Counted from the stretch's first letter, positions 1 to 9,039 are shown. The stretch is 64,000 nucleotides of DNA from Mesobacillus persicus (GCF_900109925.1 NZ_FOBW01000001.1:62001-126000); one strand, 5' to 3'. Notes: generated by a model not told the origin, from the letters alone. Numbers and translations are program-made.

Positions 1-657
1 GATAATATGAGAAAGTCAAAATCAACAGCCATCCATTGTACAGGAATGGACGAAGTGGTCATCACCAAACTCGTTGACGTGAAAAAACAGCTGCAACCCT
101 ATGCTGAAACGATGGGTGTGAAACTGACTTATTTGCCGTTTTTTGTAAAAGCTCTATCGAAAGCATTAAAGCATCACCCGATATTTAATGCATCAGTTGA
201 TGATGAAAAAATGGAAATCGTTTACAAAAAAGACATCCATATTGGGATTGCTACCGCAACCAATGAAGGACTGATCGTACCTGTAATTAAACATGCAGAT
301 CGCAAGACAGTATTGGAAATTGCTCAAGAAATTCAGGACCTTTCCAAACGATCACGGGAACGTAAGCTAAAACCGGCCGAGTTGACTGGCAGTACGTTTA
401 CGATTTCAAACACGGGTGCTAGCGGTGGTTGGTTTGCAACACCAATCATTAATTACCCAGAAGTAGCGATATTAGGAGTACATTCGATAAAGAAACGCCC
501 AATTGTCGTGAACGATGAAATTGTGATTGGGCATGTAATGGGTACGTCGTTAACGTTTGATCATCGCATCATTGATGGTGAGCCGGCGAATAACTTTATG
601 GCACGTGTCCATGCCTATATTGAAAACCCTGAAAGGTTGATTTTAGAGAGTTATTAA
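1..657 (+). CDS. 2-oxoacid dehydrogenase E2 (dihydrolipoamide acyltransferase), 3' part
   Basis: This is the C-terminal catalytic domain of an acyltransferase E2 subunit of a pyruvate or branched-chain 2-oxoacid dehydrogenase complex. The reading frame is open from base 1, and the residues before the first in-window Met (Asp-Asn-Met-Arg-Lys-Ser-Lys) fit the family's usual motif at the start of this domain, so the gene is cut by the window edge. The lipoyl and E1/E3-binding domains are missing for that reason. Visible signatures are FTISNTGASGG and, near the end, the catalytic SLTFDHRIIDGEPA (His and Asp of the CAT-like active site). The substrate (pyruvate, acetoin or branched-chain) cannot be decided without the upstream genes. 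Confidence 0.93.
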   Translation, partial: DNMRKSKSTAIHCTGMDEVVITKLVDVKKQLQPYAETMGVKLTYLPFFVKALSKALKHHPIFNASVDDEKMEIVYKKDIHIGIATATNEGLIVPVIKHADRKTVLEIAQEIQDLSKRSRERKLKPAELTGSTFTISNTGASGGWFATPIINYPEVAILGVHSIKKRPIVVNDEIVIGHVMGTSLTFDHRIIDGEPANNFMARVHAYIENPERLILESY

Positions 658-714
658 ATGCTTGTTGGTAGGACGGGCTAGGAACCTATATTAGTAGATT
701 CGGAGGTTGCCTTT

Positions 715-2079
715 ATGACATTGATGTATGATCAATTATTAAACATCATCCGAGATGTAGACAGAATCTCTCTTAATGAAACGATTCTTGAACAGCATAG
801 CAAAGGAATGACCTACCATACTCCACAAAAACCTGAACTAGTGGTGTACCCGCAAACGAAAGAGGAAGTAAGTCAAATTCTTACTTATGCAAATGAAAGG
901 TGTATACCTGTCACGCCATTCGGAGTGGGAAGTAGTCTTGAGGGGCACATCATCCCTGCCCAAGGCGGAATTACAGTCAATCTTTCACTAATGAACAAGG
1001 TGGTGGAAGTTCGCCCAGAAGACTTTTTGGTAAAAGTCCAGCCAGGAGTAACCAGAAGTCAGTTAAATAAGGAATTGAAAAGGCATGGGCTGTTCTTTCC
1101 GGTCGACCCTGGAGCTGATGCAACGATTGGTGGAATGGCCTCGACAAACGCCAGTGGCACGAATAGCGTTAAATATGGAACAATGAAAGACCAAGTGTTA
1201 GGACTAGAAGTTGTTCTGGCTGATGGTCGTGTTGTCAGGACTGGGGGAATGGCTGTTAAATCATCTGCTGGCTATAACTTGACTAGTTTGCTCGTCGGCT
1301 CTGAAGGAACTCTAGGAATTATTACGGAGATTACGTTACGCCTTCAGGGCATTCCTGAAATAATCGTAGCAAGTAGAGCCCTTTTTGCTTCCATTGAGGC
1401 AGCGGGTAATGCTGCAGCAGCTATGTTGAAATCGGGCCTTGATTTAGGAAAGGTTGAGTTAGTAGACCAAGCAACGATTCAGGCTGTTAATGCTTATAAA
1501 AACACCGATTATCAAGAAGTTCCAACCTTGTTCATTGAAATGAGCGGCAGTGAGCAAGCCGTTAAAAAGGATATGGAGCTAGCTCAGGAAATAGCGGTGG
1601 AAGAAGGCTGTCAATTGTTTGAATCTGAAAGTGACTCACTTGCAAGAGCAAAGCTTTGGGAGGCAAGACATCATGTTGCCTTTGCCATTCAGGCTGCTAA
1701 TCCAGGAAAAGGTTTGTTATCAACAGATGTGTGCGTCCCGATTTCGGAACTTCCTAATGCGATCAAGGAAACGAGGAAGTTGATTGAACGGCACGGAGTG
1801 GAAGCCGCAATCTTTGGTCATGTTGGAGACGGAAATTATCATGCGGTGCTTTCAATTGATGCAAACGATCCGGAAAGTGTGAAAAAAATTGAAGAGATTA
1901 ATCAACAGATTGTGGCTTATGCGTTAGCAAAGGGTGGAACATGCACTGGAGAGCATGGAATCGGTTTAGGGAAAAAACAGTTTTTACGTTTAGAGCATGG
2001 TGAGGCTGTTGACATTATGAAAGAGATTAAGGTGGTCTTTGATCCAAAAAGAATTTTAAATCCAGGAAAAATCTTTTAA
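715..2079 (+). CDS. FAD-linked oxidase, GlcD / D-lactate dehydrogenase type
   Basis: A 454-residue flavoprotein of the glycolate oxidase subunit D / D-lactate dehydrogenase family, which oxidises a 2-hydroxyacid to the 2-oxoacid. An N-terminal FAD-binding (PCMH) domain spans about residues 40-215 (FGVGSSLEGH, VDPGADATIGGMASTNASG, GSEGTLGIITE). The C-terminal FAD-oxidase domain carries GHVGDGNYH (about 368-376) and TGEHGIG (about 414-420), both typical of the family. Length is normal. The start follows a GGAGG site at about 701-705. It lies 57 bp after the E2 gene; the junction shows no obvious terminator, so read-through is possible. The exact substrate (glycolate, D-lactate or another hydroxyacid) is not evident. 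Confidence 0.92.
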   Translation: MTLMYDQLLNIIRDVDRISLNETILEQHSKGMTYHTPQKPELVVYPQTKEEVSQILTYANERCIPVTPFGVGSSLEGHIIPAQGGITVNLSLMNKVVEVRPEDFLVKVQPGVTRSQLNKELKRHGLFFPVDPGADATIGGMASTNASGTNSVKYGTMKDQVLGLEVVLADGRVVRTGGMAVKSSAGYNLTSLLVGSEGTLGIITEITLRLQGIPEIIVASRALFASIEAAGNAAAAMLKSGLDLGKVELVDQATIQAVNAYKNTDYQEVPTLFIEMSGSEQAVKKDMELAQEIAVEEGCQLFESESDSLARAKLWEARHHVAFAIQAANPGKGLLSTDVCVPISELPNAIKETRKLIERHGVEAAIFGHVGDGNYHAVLSIDANDPESVKKIEEINQQIVAYALAKGGTCTGEHGIGLGKKQFLRLEHGEAVDIMKEIKVVFDPKRILNPGKIF

Positions 2080-2109
2080 ATATAATCTCTATCCATATAC
2101 GAAGAGTAA

Positions 2110-2140
2110 CGGCTCCTTTCGATCGAAAGGGGCTTTTATT
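2110..2140 (+). terminator. Intrinsic terminator after the FAD oxidase gene
   Basis: A hairpin (GCTCCTTTCGA paired with TCGAAAGGGGC, with one G-T pair) is followed by a TTTTATT tract. Confidence 0.85.
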
Positions 2141-2244
2141 GTGGGCTGATTAGAAATTTAGTACGATCGTGCGATAAAGGGCACGTGCTCACCAACTTTT
2201 TGCCTGTTTTATGTAGGTATTCGTTTGTTTTCTTATAATCTATA

Positions 2245-2273
2245 TACCATATAATGCCACCAACCATAGGATA
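2245..2273 (+). promoter_or_regulatory. Sigma-K-type promoter of the Mnx operon
   Basis: The -10 sequence CATAGGATA (2265-2273) matches the sigma-K consensus CATAnnnTA exactly. The -35 core AC (2246-2247, context TACC) lies 17 bp upstream, within the 16-17 bp norm. Predicted transcription start is near 2280, shortly before the GGGGGAGG ribosome binding site at 2290-2297. A second, weaker candidate (CATATAATG, 2248-2256) overlaps. Sigma-K control of the SG-1 mnx operon has been reported, which supports the assignment. Confidence 0.75.
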
Positions 2274-2304
2274 TAAGGACTATGATTAGGGGGGAGGGAA
2301 AAGA

Positions 2305-3072
2305 TTGAGAACGGGGATGCGGCATCAAGAATACATTAAAGCCTTACTTGAAAAAAGGGCAAAAGAGCAAAGAAAAATTAATCCAATACATGAAACAGGC
2401 GAGAAACTTACTTCCCCTCCAAGTGCAACGACCCTAGAAGAAAACAAATTACTAACGGAGTATATCGAACAGGCAAACTTGCAAAAACTTGCGAGTTCAA
2501 TTCCAACCCAAAAACACCCATTATTCCTGAAAAAGTTCTTCAAAATGAAAAGGAATCAGCAAGTCGTTGTATATGTGAATAAGAATGACAGCGTTTATGA
2601 GGTAATGGGTAGAGTCAGTACCGTTGGGCGCGACTTTGTCATGTTGAATAATTTAACAGATCGTATATGGATTCCCTATGGTGTGATTAGCTCGGCAAAT
2701 ATCCCATCAGGAGTCCCAAACTTTACAAACTCACATCAATACTTTCTCTATGACAACGAGTTGAAAAAGAAACTGATGACGAACTTTGGAGACACCGTTT
2801 CAAAAAGAGACTTACTGAAGCAACAATTTTATGAAGAAACACTAAGGACCAATGTAAACTCATGGAGAGGACTTTGGGTCGAGGTGACTAGTAACGCGAA
2901 AAGTTATATTGGTAGGATCGAGGTTTCTGAGAAAAAGGGGCTAACACTAAGAAGTATGTTCGATGGTAATGAAATACAATGGGCGGATATAACTCATATC
3001 CAATCGATTGGTTCAATTTCTAAATGGAAGCACTGTTTCAAGGACATATGGAACAAGATGTTTTCAATTTAG
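2305..3072 (+). CDS. Mnx operon protein with two LSm-like lobes (position of mnxD)
   Basis: A 255-residue protein with no named family that I recognise. After a charged N-terminus of about 80 residues comes a small beta domain (about 85-135; pattern GRVSTVGRDFVMLNN then IWIPYGVISSA), a linker, and a second similar lobe (about 185-240; WVEVTSNAKSYIGRIEV). The same layout recurs in the gene at 7700-8614, so the two are paralogues flanking the oxidase. The TTG start is chosen because GGGGGAGG sits 7 bases upstream; an in-frame ATG at 2317 is too far from it. It is first in the sigma-K operon leading to mnxG. A role in the Mn oxidase complex or the outer spore layer is inference from position. 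Confidence 0.75.
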   Translation: MRTGMRHQEYIKALLEKRAKEQRKINPIHETGEKLTSPPSATTLEENKLLTEYIEQANLQKLASSIPTQKHPLFLKKFFKMKRNQQVVVYVNKNDSVYEVMGRVSTVGRDFVMLNNLTDRIWIPYGVISSANIPSGVPNFTNSHQYFLYDNELKKKLMTNFGDTVSKRDLLKQQFYEETLRTNVNSWRGLWVEVTSNAKSYIGRIEVSEKKGLTLRSMFDGNEIQWADITHIQSIGSISKWKHCFKDIWNKMFSI

Positions 3073-3143
3073 GAAAATAGTCGTTGCCTTGAAGACTTGT
3101 CAGAATATGATGACTATAACATAACGAATGGAGGATGAAATCT

Positions 3144-3662
3144 GTGTCAGAAAAACATTCAAAGTCTGAAGAAGAAGTAGAGATTGAGGTCAAACTTAAA
3201 ACAGAAGTGAAAGACGAGATGGGTGACCAATTTGACTACCACGAAGATAAAAAGGAGGTCGAAGAAGCAGTAGATAAGCATAAGCCGGATGTTGAAGAAG
3301 AGGAAGAGGCAGAGGAAGAAGAACAGGAAGAAGAAGAAGAACAGGAAGAAGAAGAAGAAGAGGAAGAGAGTCCCGAGATTGAAAGCGATGACCTCTTTCG
3401 TCAATTTGAGTACCTTATGGGTGACTCGGTCTTAATTGTAACGGAAACTCAGCAGCTAAATTTATTAGGGCAAACGTTCAGACCTATATTCTGCGGAACC
3501 GTTTGCGAAGTTGAAACCGGTCACATTACATTGTTCCCAGTAACCATTAAACTACTAAATGCACCCTTTCATCAATCCCCGTTTCCGCTCTCAATCCCTT
3601 TTGAAAAAATTGCGCACTTTACCCCTGATTTCGATTGCAATATGAGATTTCCACTAGTCTAA
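3144..3662 (+). CDS. Acidic Mnx operon protein, MnxE-like position
   Basis: A protein of 172 residues with two parts. Residues about 1-80 are very acidic, ending in a Glu tract encoded by GAA/GAG repeats. Residues about 90-172 form a compact LSm-like beta domain (DSVLIVTE, CGTVCEVETGHITLFP, LSIPFEKIAHF). The second part is roughly 12 kDa, close to the known size of SG-1 MnxE, and the gene lies two places before mnxG as mnxE does. GTG at 3144 is preferred over ATG at 3135, because the GGAGG at 3130-3134 directly abuts that ATG. The acidic tail could bind Mn(II) or other cations. The identification rests on position and size only. Confidence 0.75.
   Translation: MSEKHSKSEEEVEIEVKLKTEVKDEMGDQFDYHEDKKEVEEAVDKHKPDVEEEEEAEEEEQEEEEEQEEEEEEEESPEIESDDLFRQFEYLMGDSVLIVTETQQLNLLGQTFRPIFCGTVCEVETGHITLFPVTIKLLNAPFHQSPFPLSIPFEKIAHFTPDFDCNMRFPLV
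3290..3372 (+). repeat. GAA/GAG trinucleotide tract encoding poly-Glu
   Basis: Nearly uninterrupted GAA, GAG and CAG codons encode Glu with occasional Gln and Ala inside the MnxE-like gene. The tract is a likely site of length variation. Confidence 0.8.
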
Positions 3663-3684
3663 AAATGGAAAAGGAGGTTTATCA

Positions 3685-3969
3685 ATGTCACAACAGTCAA
3701 TTAACCAATTACATGACGAAGGCTTAATTGAGCATTTTACGATGGGAAAGGGGTACCGCGTGTTTATTTTAACCCCGTCTTACCCATTTATGTTTATTGG
3801 AGAGATTAAGGATGTCAGGGATGACATCGTTGATATTTGGGTCGAAACCACCCATTTTTCACAATTGGAAAATCGTCTATGGCATATCCACATCGACAAT
3901 ATTGAAGTGTTTTATATTGAACGTGAAGGAGAACCAGAGATTCCAAGACTCAGTGAAGATTACTATTAA
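3685..3969 (+). CDS. Small Mnx operon protein, MnxF-like position
   Basis: A 94-residue (about 11 kDa) protein directly before mnxG. It has one LSm-like beta domain: YRVFILTPSYPFMFIGEI, then VDIWVETTH, then WHIHIDNIEVFYIE, and a short acidic tail. In SG-1, MnxF is the roughly 11-kDa product encoded immediately upstream of MnxG and co-purifies with it and MnxE as a MnxE3F3G complex. Size and place fit. AAGGAGG at about 3670-3676 gives the ATG start. The gene lies 21 bp before mnxG and is certainly co-transcribed with it. I cannot confirm identity by sequence comparison here. Confidence 0.78.
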   Translation: MSQQSINQLHDEGLIEHFTMGKGYRVFILTPSYPFMFIGEIKDVRDDIVDIWVETTHFSQLENRLWHIHIDNIEVFYIEREGEPEIPRLSEDYY

Positions 3970-3990
3970 TTTGTTGAAGGGGGGAAATAA

Positions 3991-6900
3991 ATGTTAAGAA
4001 GATATCATGTTGTTGGAATTCCAATAAGGATTGTGGTAAACAATTTTGGCGACCACAATCCTGATGGAAGAATATATGTTTTAAAGGAAAATGAAGAAAA
4101 AGTTAGAGACTTGGTAAGAAAGAATCCATTTACCCCTGTTGATTTAGTGGAGCCACTTACAATTCGAGCATGTGAAGGAGATACAGTCGAAATATTGTTC
4201 GAAAACCAGCTTCCATTTGACGCTGGAATGCATTTTCAAGAAGCAGATTATGATGTGTTTGATTCTGATGGAGCTGATGCAGGCCTTAATCCTGATACGA
4301 CTGTTCCTTGTGGAAAATCAATTCTTTATCGAATTTATGCCTCCCGTGAAGGCACCTTTTTCTTTACGGACCTAGGAAATGTTTCTAGTACAGAAAAAGG
4401 GTCAAGCATACAAGGGTTATTTGGCGCCCTTCTAGTACAGAGAAGAGGATCAACATGGACAGATCCGGTGACGGGTGGTCCGTTACACAGTGGCGTTTAT
4501 GCAGATATTCACCATCCGTTTTTACCATCTTTCAGAGAATATGCTTGGTATTTTAGCGATGAAATGGAAATTGATGATTTGACTGGTAATAGTCCATTGA
4601 ATCCGATGACCAACCAAGAAGGAGAGTCTTTTCATGGTGTAAACTTGCGGTATGAACCAATGGCCAATCGAAAACGCCTCATTGATGAAGGTGTTGTTTG
4701 CCCGGATTGTGATGCAGAGGAAGTCCACCATGATTCTTGGGTTTTCGGTGATCCTGCGACGCCGATTCTTCGAGGCTACAAAGGGGACCCGGCTATCATT
4801 AGGCTGATTCATGGAGGCGCAAAAGAAACACATGTTTTCCATTATCATGTGCATCAATGGTTAGGTGACCCGACGAATACTCAAGCAGAGATTCTTGACT
4901 CTCAGGCGATTAGTCCTCAATCTCATTACGATGTTCAGCCACTTTATGGGCTTGGTAGTCTTCACGGTGCGATTGGCGATGTGATTATCCATTGTCATTT
5001 ATATCCACACTTTGGAGCCGGGATGTGGGGGATTAATCGGATTTTTGACACTCTTCAAGACGGAAGTCAGTGCTACCCGAATGGAATGCCAATTGCGCCG
5101 CTCAAACCTTTACCAGATAGACCAGCGCCACCGGAACCGACACCCGAACGACCTGGGTTTCCAAACTTTATTCCAGGAAAAGTAGGTTTCAAAGCACCGA
5201 GACCACCTTTAGGAATTGTTGGTGGACGTGAAATGACTGAATTAGAAAAAAATACGGCTATTCCAAATGCAAGGCCAGGGGCTGTATTTGCTGAGCCGAC
5301 TTTAGAAAATGCAAATGTAGTGGAATTTAATGTTTCGGCTATCGAGTTACCAGTAGTCTATAACAAGCAAGGCTGGCACGACCCGAAAGCGAGGTTTTAT
5401 GTGTTTGATGAGGATTTAGATGACATCTTATCAGGGAAAAAGGAACCAGAACCACTTGTCTTTCATGTCCCAGCTGGTACTGTTATCCGCTTTAATTACA
5501 CGAATAGGTTGCCGCATATCTTAGATGGAGACGCCTTTCAGTTGGTGACGAGAACGTATGAATCCGGATATCATATTCACTTTGTGAAGTTTGATGTGCT
5601 TGTTTCAGATGGAGCGAACACAGGGTGGAATTACGATAGCTCAGTTCTTCCGGGGGAGACCATCCAATATGAGTGGTACGCAGACACAGAGTTGAAGGCC
5701 TTCTTCGTTCATGACCATCTGTTTGCGAACTCGCATCAGCAACACGGCATGTTTGGGGCTGGTGTCGTACAACCAAGGTTTTCGAAATTTTTCGACTCCT
5801 GTACAGGGGAAGAGGTGGACCACGGTACACAAGTGACGGTATCCCATCCACTTATTCCGGATTATCGGGACTTCTCTTTATTTGCCCAAGATTTTACGAT
5901 GTTATTCGATAAGGATGGTTGTCCAATCCAACCTCCTCCATTCCCAGGCTCAGAAGATGATCCCGGTGTGTTTGCCGTTAATTATAAGTGTGAACCACTA
6001 AAGTTTCGGTTAGGAGAAGATTGTGACCCAGCGTATTCCTTTAGTTCTTATGTAAATGGGGATCCAGTTACTCCAATTTTAAGAGGATATGCAGGAGATC
6101 CAATCCGAATCCGGCTTTTACAGGGAGCACATGAGGAGTCACACAGTTTTAATGTTCATGGTCTTAAGTGGAAAGAAGAACGACCAGATTTGGGTTCGCA
6201 TTTCAATTCTCAACAGCATATTGGCATTTCAGAATCGTTCACGTTTGAAACAGAGTTGAAAGGACCGGGCGACTATCTGTGGGCGTTTGAGACAGAAGAA
6301 GATGTTTGGCTCGGAACATGGGGCTTGATTAGAGCATATGAAGAGCTTGTCGACGATTTGATTGTCCTTACAGACAAATCCTGTCCGCCACCACGGACAA
6401 AACCGCTCCCGTGTCCGACAGGGAAGCCACCAGCACGTGCAGAGCCATTATCGACTTTGCCGCCACATGCAACTCCATGCGCGCCGGTCCGAAGGTATGA
6501 TGTGGTCGCCTTCCAAACACCAATCATTTACAACTCATATGGTGACCATGATCCGTATGGGATAGTCTTTGCCCTTGCGGAGGATGTGGATGACATCCTT
6601 TCAGGTAAAAAGAATCCTGAACCACTAGTCCTGAGGGCCAATGTGGGAGATCTGGTTGAGGTGTCACTCACGAGTCGTCTGAAATTTGATTTATTTCCAT
6701 TTAAAGACGGAATTCATCCTTACCCGCCAGTAAAAGAGCAAGCGTTTTATCCACCGTCTCTACGAATTTCACTCCACACTAGTTTACTTGATTATGATGT
6801 TCGAACATCAAGTGGGGATACGGTTGGCTATAATCCGGATCAGACAGTTGGACCAGGTGAGGTAATCACTTATCGTTGGTTTGTGGATGGGCAACATGGA

Positions 6901-7644
6901 ACCTGCGCCATGTGGGATATGGCAGATTTAAGAAATCACCGTTCATTTGGGACCTTTGGTGCTTTTATCGCAGAGCCGCGCTTTACGACGTACCATGACC
7001 CTTATACGCTAGAAGAGGTTAAAACGGGGGCGAACGTTGTACTGAAAAACCCACTGGTTCCAACGACTAGAGAGTATGTGCTGATTATGCACGACGGGGT
7101 CCGACTTGAAGATAAAAATGGTCAACTAATTGTTGACCCAGTGGATGGAATCATTCCGGGTATAGAAGAAGAAGAGGCGGGTGATCTCCTAGACACCTAT
7201 GATAATGGTTCCCGTGGATTCAATTACCGGAGCGAGAGGTTAATTAACCGCTATCGTGAGCTTCCAAAACTCAGTAAGTTATTTTCATCAGAAGTGTTCG
7301 GTGATCCTGCAACACCAATATTTGAAGCATACACTGGTGATGCTGTAACTTTCTGTTTGACGAACCCTTCAGAACGAAGAAGAGCACACACTTTCCATCT
7401 CCACGGCCATTACTGGAAATTTGACAGTAAAGATTTAGATTCCCGGGTTCAGTCCTTCGAAGGACATATTGTCGCAGGGTTTACGGCTGATTTACGATTA
7501 ATTGGTGGTGCTGGTGGAGTGTATAACTTCCCAGGTGATTATCTCTATCGTTCTGGAAATATTAGGTGGGATATTGAACAGGGAATGTGGGGGATCTTCA
7601 GAGTCCATGACAAGCTCAAGTCGCATCTACCAAAACTAGAATAA
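3991..7644 (+). CDS. mnxG: MnxG-type multicopper oxidase (spore Mn(II) oxidase)
   Basis: A 1217-residue multi-domain cupredoxin protein, the same length as MnxG of Bacillus SG-1, which oxidises Mn(II) to Mn(IV) oxide on the spore surface. Copper motifs: HxxHxHxHxW at 281-290, HCHLYPHFGAGM at 334-345 (type 1 plus trinuclear ligands), HIH at 528-530, HDH at 574-576, HSFNVHG at 718-724 and HTFHLHGHYW at 1133-1142. Domain openings recur (IYNSYGDHDPYG; YNKQGWHDPKA; VNNFGDHNPDG), as expected for a ceruloplasmin-like array. There is no signal peptide, which fits a protein made in the mother cell and assembled on the spore. The start has a strong GGGGGG site. It lies in a sigma-K operon with MnxE- and MnxF-like genes. 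A closely related paralogue with another metal substrate is possible but less likely. Confidence 0.88.
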   Translation: MLRRYHVVGIPIRIVVNNFGDHNPDGRIYVLKENEEKVRDLVRKNPFTPVDLVEPLTIRACEGDTVEILFENQLPFDAGMHFQEADYDVFDSDGADAGLNPDTTVPCGKSILYRIYASREGTFFFTDLGNVSSTEKGSSIQGLFGALLVQRRGSTWTDPVTGGPLHSGVYADIHHPFLPSFREYAWYFSDEMEIDDLTGNSPLNPMTNQEGESFHGVNLRYEPMANRKRLIDEGVVCPDCDAEEVHHDSWVFGDPATPILRGYKGDPAIIRLIHGGAKETHVFHYHVHQWLGDPTNTQAEILDSQAISPQSHYDVQPLYGLGSLHGAIGDVIIHCHLYPHFGAGMWGINRIFDTLQDGSQCYPNGMPIAPLKPLPDRPAPPEPTPERPGFPNFIPGKVGFKAPRPPLGIVGGREMTELEKNTAIPNARPGAVFAEPTLENANVVEFNVSAIELPVVYNKQGWHDPKARFYVFDEDLDDILSGKKEPEPLVFHVPAGTVIRFNYTNRLPHILDGDAFQLVTRTYESGYHIHFVKFDVLVSDGANTGWNYDSSVLPGETIQYEWYADTELKAFFVHDHLFANSHQQHGMFGAGVVQPRFSKFFDSCTGEEVDHGTQVTVSHPLIPDYRDFSLFAQDFTMLFDKDGCPIQPPPFPGSEDDPGVFAVNYKCEPLKFRLGEDCDPAYSFSSYVNGDPVTPILRGYAGDPIRIRLLQGAHEESHSFNVHGLKWKEERPDLGSHFNSQQHIGISESFTFETELKGPGDYLWAFETEEDVWLGTWGLIRAYEELVDDLIVLTDKSCPPPRTKPLPCPTGKPPARAEPLSTLPPHATPCAPVRRYDVVAFQTPIIYNSYGDHDPYGIVFALAEDVDDILSGKKNPEPLVLRANVGDLVEVSLTSRLKFDLFPFKDGIHPYPPVKEQAFYPPSLRISLHTSLLDYDVRTSSGDTVGYNPDQTVGPGEVITYRWFVDGQHGTCAMWDMADLRNHRSFGTFGAFIAEPRFTTYHDPYTLEEVKTGANVVLKNPLVPTTREYVLIMHDGVRLEDKNGQLIVDPVDGIIPGIEEEEAGDLLDTYDNGSRGFNYRSERLINRYRELPKLSKLFSSEVFGDPATPIFEAYTGDAVTFCLTNPSERRRAHTFHLHGHYWKFDSKDLDSRVQSFEGHIVAGFTADLRLIGGAGGVYNFPGDYLYRSGNIRWDIEQGMWGIFRVHDKLKSHLPKLE

Positions 7645-7656
7645 AGGATAAGAAAA

Positions 7657-7675
7657 CGGGGGAGTCACTCCCCCG
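7657..7675 (+). promoter_or_regulatory. Perfect hairpin without T tract between mnxG and the next gene
   Basis: CGGGGGAGT and ACTCCCCCG form a 9-bp inverted repeat around a single base (effective loop of a few bases). It is followed by GATATAAAG rather than a T run. It may be an mRNA stabiliser or processing site that sets the ratio of mnxG to the downstream gene; full termination is unlikely. Confidence 0.55.
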
Positions 7676-7699
7676 ATATAAAGAAAGGATGTGAAAAAA

Positions 7700-8614
7700 T
7701 TGACGAATGAATATGAGGGAAATTTAATGAGTAATTGTGTTCCACTAGGAGAACATGATGATTTCTGTATTCCAGTGGAATGTTGTCCCGAAAGAATACC
7801 CACACCACTATACCCTTCTCCTAATTCTCGTTTACCTCATGAAGAACTTGAGGAACTTGAGGCAAGGATAGAAGAGGCCAACAGGCTCCTACTAGACTTA
7901 GGTTTGTCTGAACGTGGCAATGGGTTTGATGATGATTTTGAGGAATTAAACGAAGAAGCACGGATGAGAGCTTTTGACGGCTTAGTGGGTCAGCTTGTTC
8001 GAGTGAAAATTGATTGTGAGGCCGAAGAGGAAGAAGAACTGTTTGAATCGGTTCGTTCAACCACTAGTGGTTCTCCTCATCGTATTAAAGGAGTTAAAGC
8101 GAAAAAACGAGCTAATGGATTCACTAGAAAGAAAAGGAAGGTTAAAAAGAGATCTTTGAAAAGAACGAGCGTACCAGTTACAACTAAACAAGCAAAAAGA
8201 ACTGTGGAAGGTAGAGTTCACCTGGTTGGTCGAAACTTTGTCCTTCTTAAAAACGAGGAAAAGGAAATCTTTATCCCGTTGCTTAAAGTATGCTCAATCT
8301 TTCTGAAAAATCGATACGCGACGCCTGCCAACGAAGCGGACTTGCTATGTATTGACCCTTGCTTCAGAAGAGCATTAACCTTCCAATTTGGCGAAACAGT
8401 TGCTTCTTCCCCTGAATTAATTCAACTCTTTTACAGGATCCCCCTTAATATTTATCTACTACTCTTGGAGGGAAAGAAAGTTAGAGTAAGATTAGCTGAC
8501 CGGTTAGTGGTTGGCACCCTAATAAAAGTAGATAAAGAACAGATAAGATTATGCTTGAAGAATGACAAGGAAAAAACCATCTCACTCAACCAGATTTGTA
8601 CCATTTTCCATTAA
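7700..8614 (+). CDS. LSm-like coat-type protein downstream of mnxG
   Basis: About 304 residues, probably the last gene of the Mnx operon. The N-terminal 30 residues contain CCPE and Pro-rich segments, followed by an acidic helix (about 50-95), a basic Lys/Arg-rich stretch (about 130-170), and then the same two-lobed beta arrangement as the operon's first gene: GRVHLVGRNFVLLKN with IPLLKVCSIF, then FGETVASSPELIQLFY, then VRVRLADRLVVGTLI with ISLNQICTIF. The alignment of FGD/ETV and the QFY/LFY blocks between the two is clear. TTG at 7700 is favoured by AAGGATGTG six bases upstream; GTG 7691 and ATG 7727 (with GAGGGA) are alternatives. Function unknown; a structural or scaffold role is inferred. 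Confidence 0.75.
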   Translation: MTNEYEGNLMSNCVPLGEHDDFCIPVECCPERIPTPLYPSPNSRLPHEELEELEARIEEANRLLLDLGLSERGNGFDDDFEELNEEARMRAFDGLVGQLVRVKIDCEAEEEEELFESVRSTTSGSPHRIKGVKAKKRANGFTRKKRKVKKRSLKRTSVPVTTKQAKRTVEGRVHLVGRNFVLLKNEEKEIFIPLLKVCSIFLKNRYATPANEADLLCIDPCFRRALTFQFGETVASSPELIQLFYRIPLNIYLLLLEGKKVRVRLADRLVVGTLIKVDKEQIRLCLKNDKEKTISLNQICTIFH

Positions 8615-8641
8615 GCAACTTAAAGTTACGCATTTTTCTAG

Positions 8642-8667
8642 ACCCGATTAGAATCGGGTTTTTTGTT
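8642..8667 (+). terminator. Intrinsic terminator of the Mnx operon
   Basis: ACCCGATT and AATCGGGT form a hairpin with a two-base loop, followed by TTTTTTG. Confidence 0.9.
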
Positions 8668-8714
8668 GTTAAGGAATTTATAAAAGTTTGAGGGTGTGGA
8701 TAATTGTGTTCGTA

Positions 8715-8965
8715 CTCTGTATCCAGCTCCAGCGCCTAGCTCCTCGGGTCATAAGCTTGTCTAGCTGCGGCTCCTAGGGACTCGGAAGACATAAGCCACT
8801 CCCTTTCAGAAGGAAAAAGCACCTTCTTACAGGGCGCGGTCGTCCGTGTGCAGTCGTCTCCGCTTTTCGTACAATCCGGCCAGAAGGTTAAAGAGCAACC
8901 TTCTGGCCGGCTCGTCTAGACTCACGTAGCTGATCAAGGCGCTTGCGCTTTTGTTCCTTTGGCCT
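8715..8965. repeat. Bacillaceae intergenic repeat (AGCTCCAGCGCCTAGC family)
   Basis: This GC-rich block starts with CTCCAGCGCCTAGCTCC and ends with GATCAAGGCGCTTGCGCTTT, an arrangement I recognise as a common interspersed intergenic element of Bacillaceae genomes. An internal palindrome CCGGCCAGAAGGTT / AACCTTCTGGCCGG (about 8876-8909) is unusually strong. It explains the gap between the two gene groups; a short reading frame on the minus strand inside it is not a gene. Confidence 0.75.
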
Positions 8966-8981
8966 AATGAATCATAAAAAA

Positions 8982-9030
8982 GAAAGGTGCAAAAGTCGAC
9001 AGTTATTGACCTTTGCACCTTATTCTTTTT
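8982..9030 (-). terminator. Intrinsic terminator of the His-rich gene pair
   Basis: Read on the minus strand, AAGGTGCAAA pairs with TTTGCACCTT and is followed by TCTTTTTTAT. It lies directly downstream of the minus-strand gene ending at 9040. Confidence 0.85.
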
Positions 9031-9039
9031 AGTACTTTT

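Noticed and set aside
8827-9018. 63-residue minus-strand frame
   Set aside because: It lies in the repeat element and the terminator stem.
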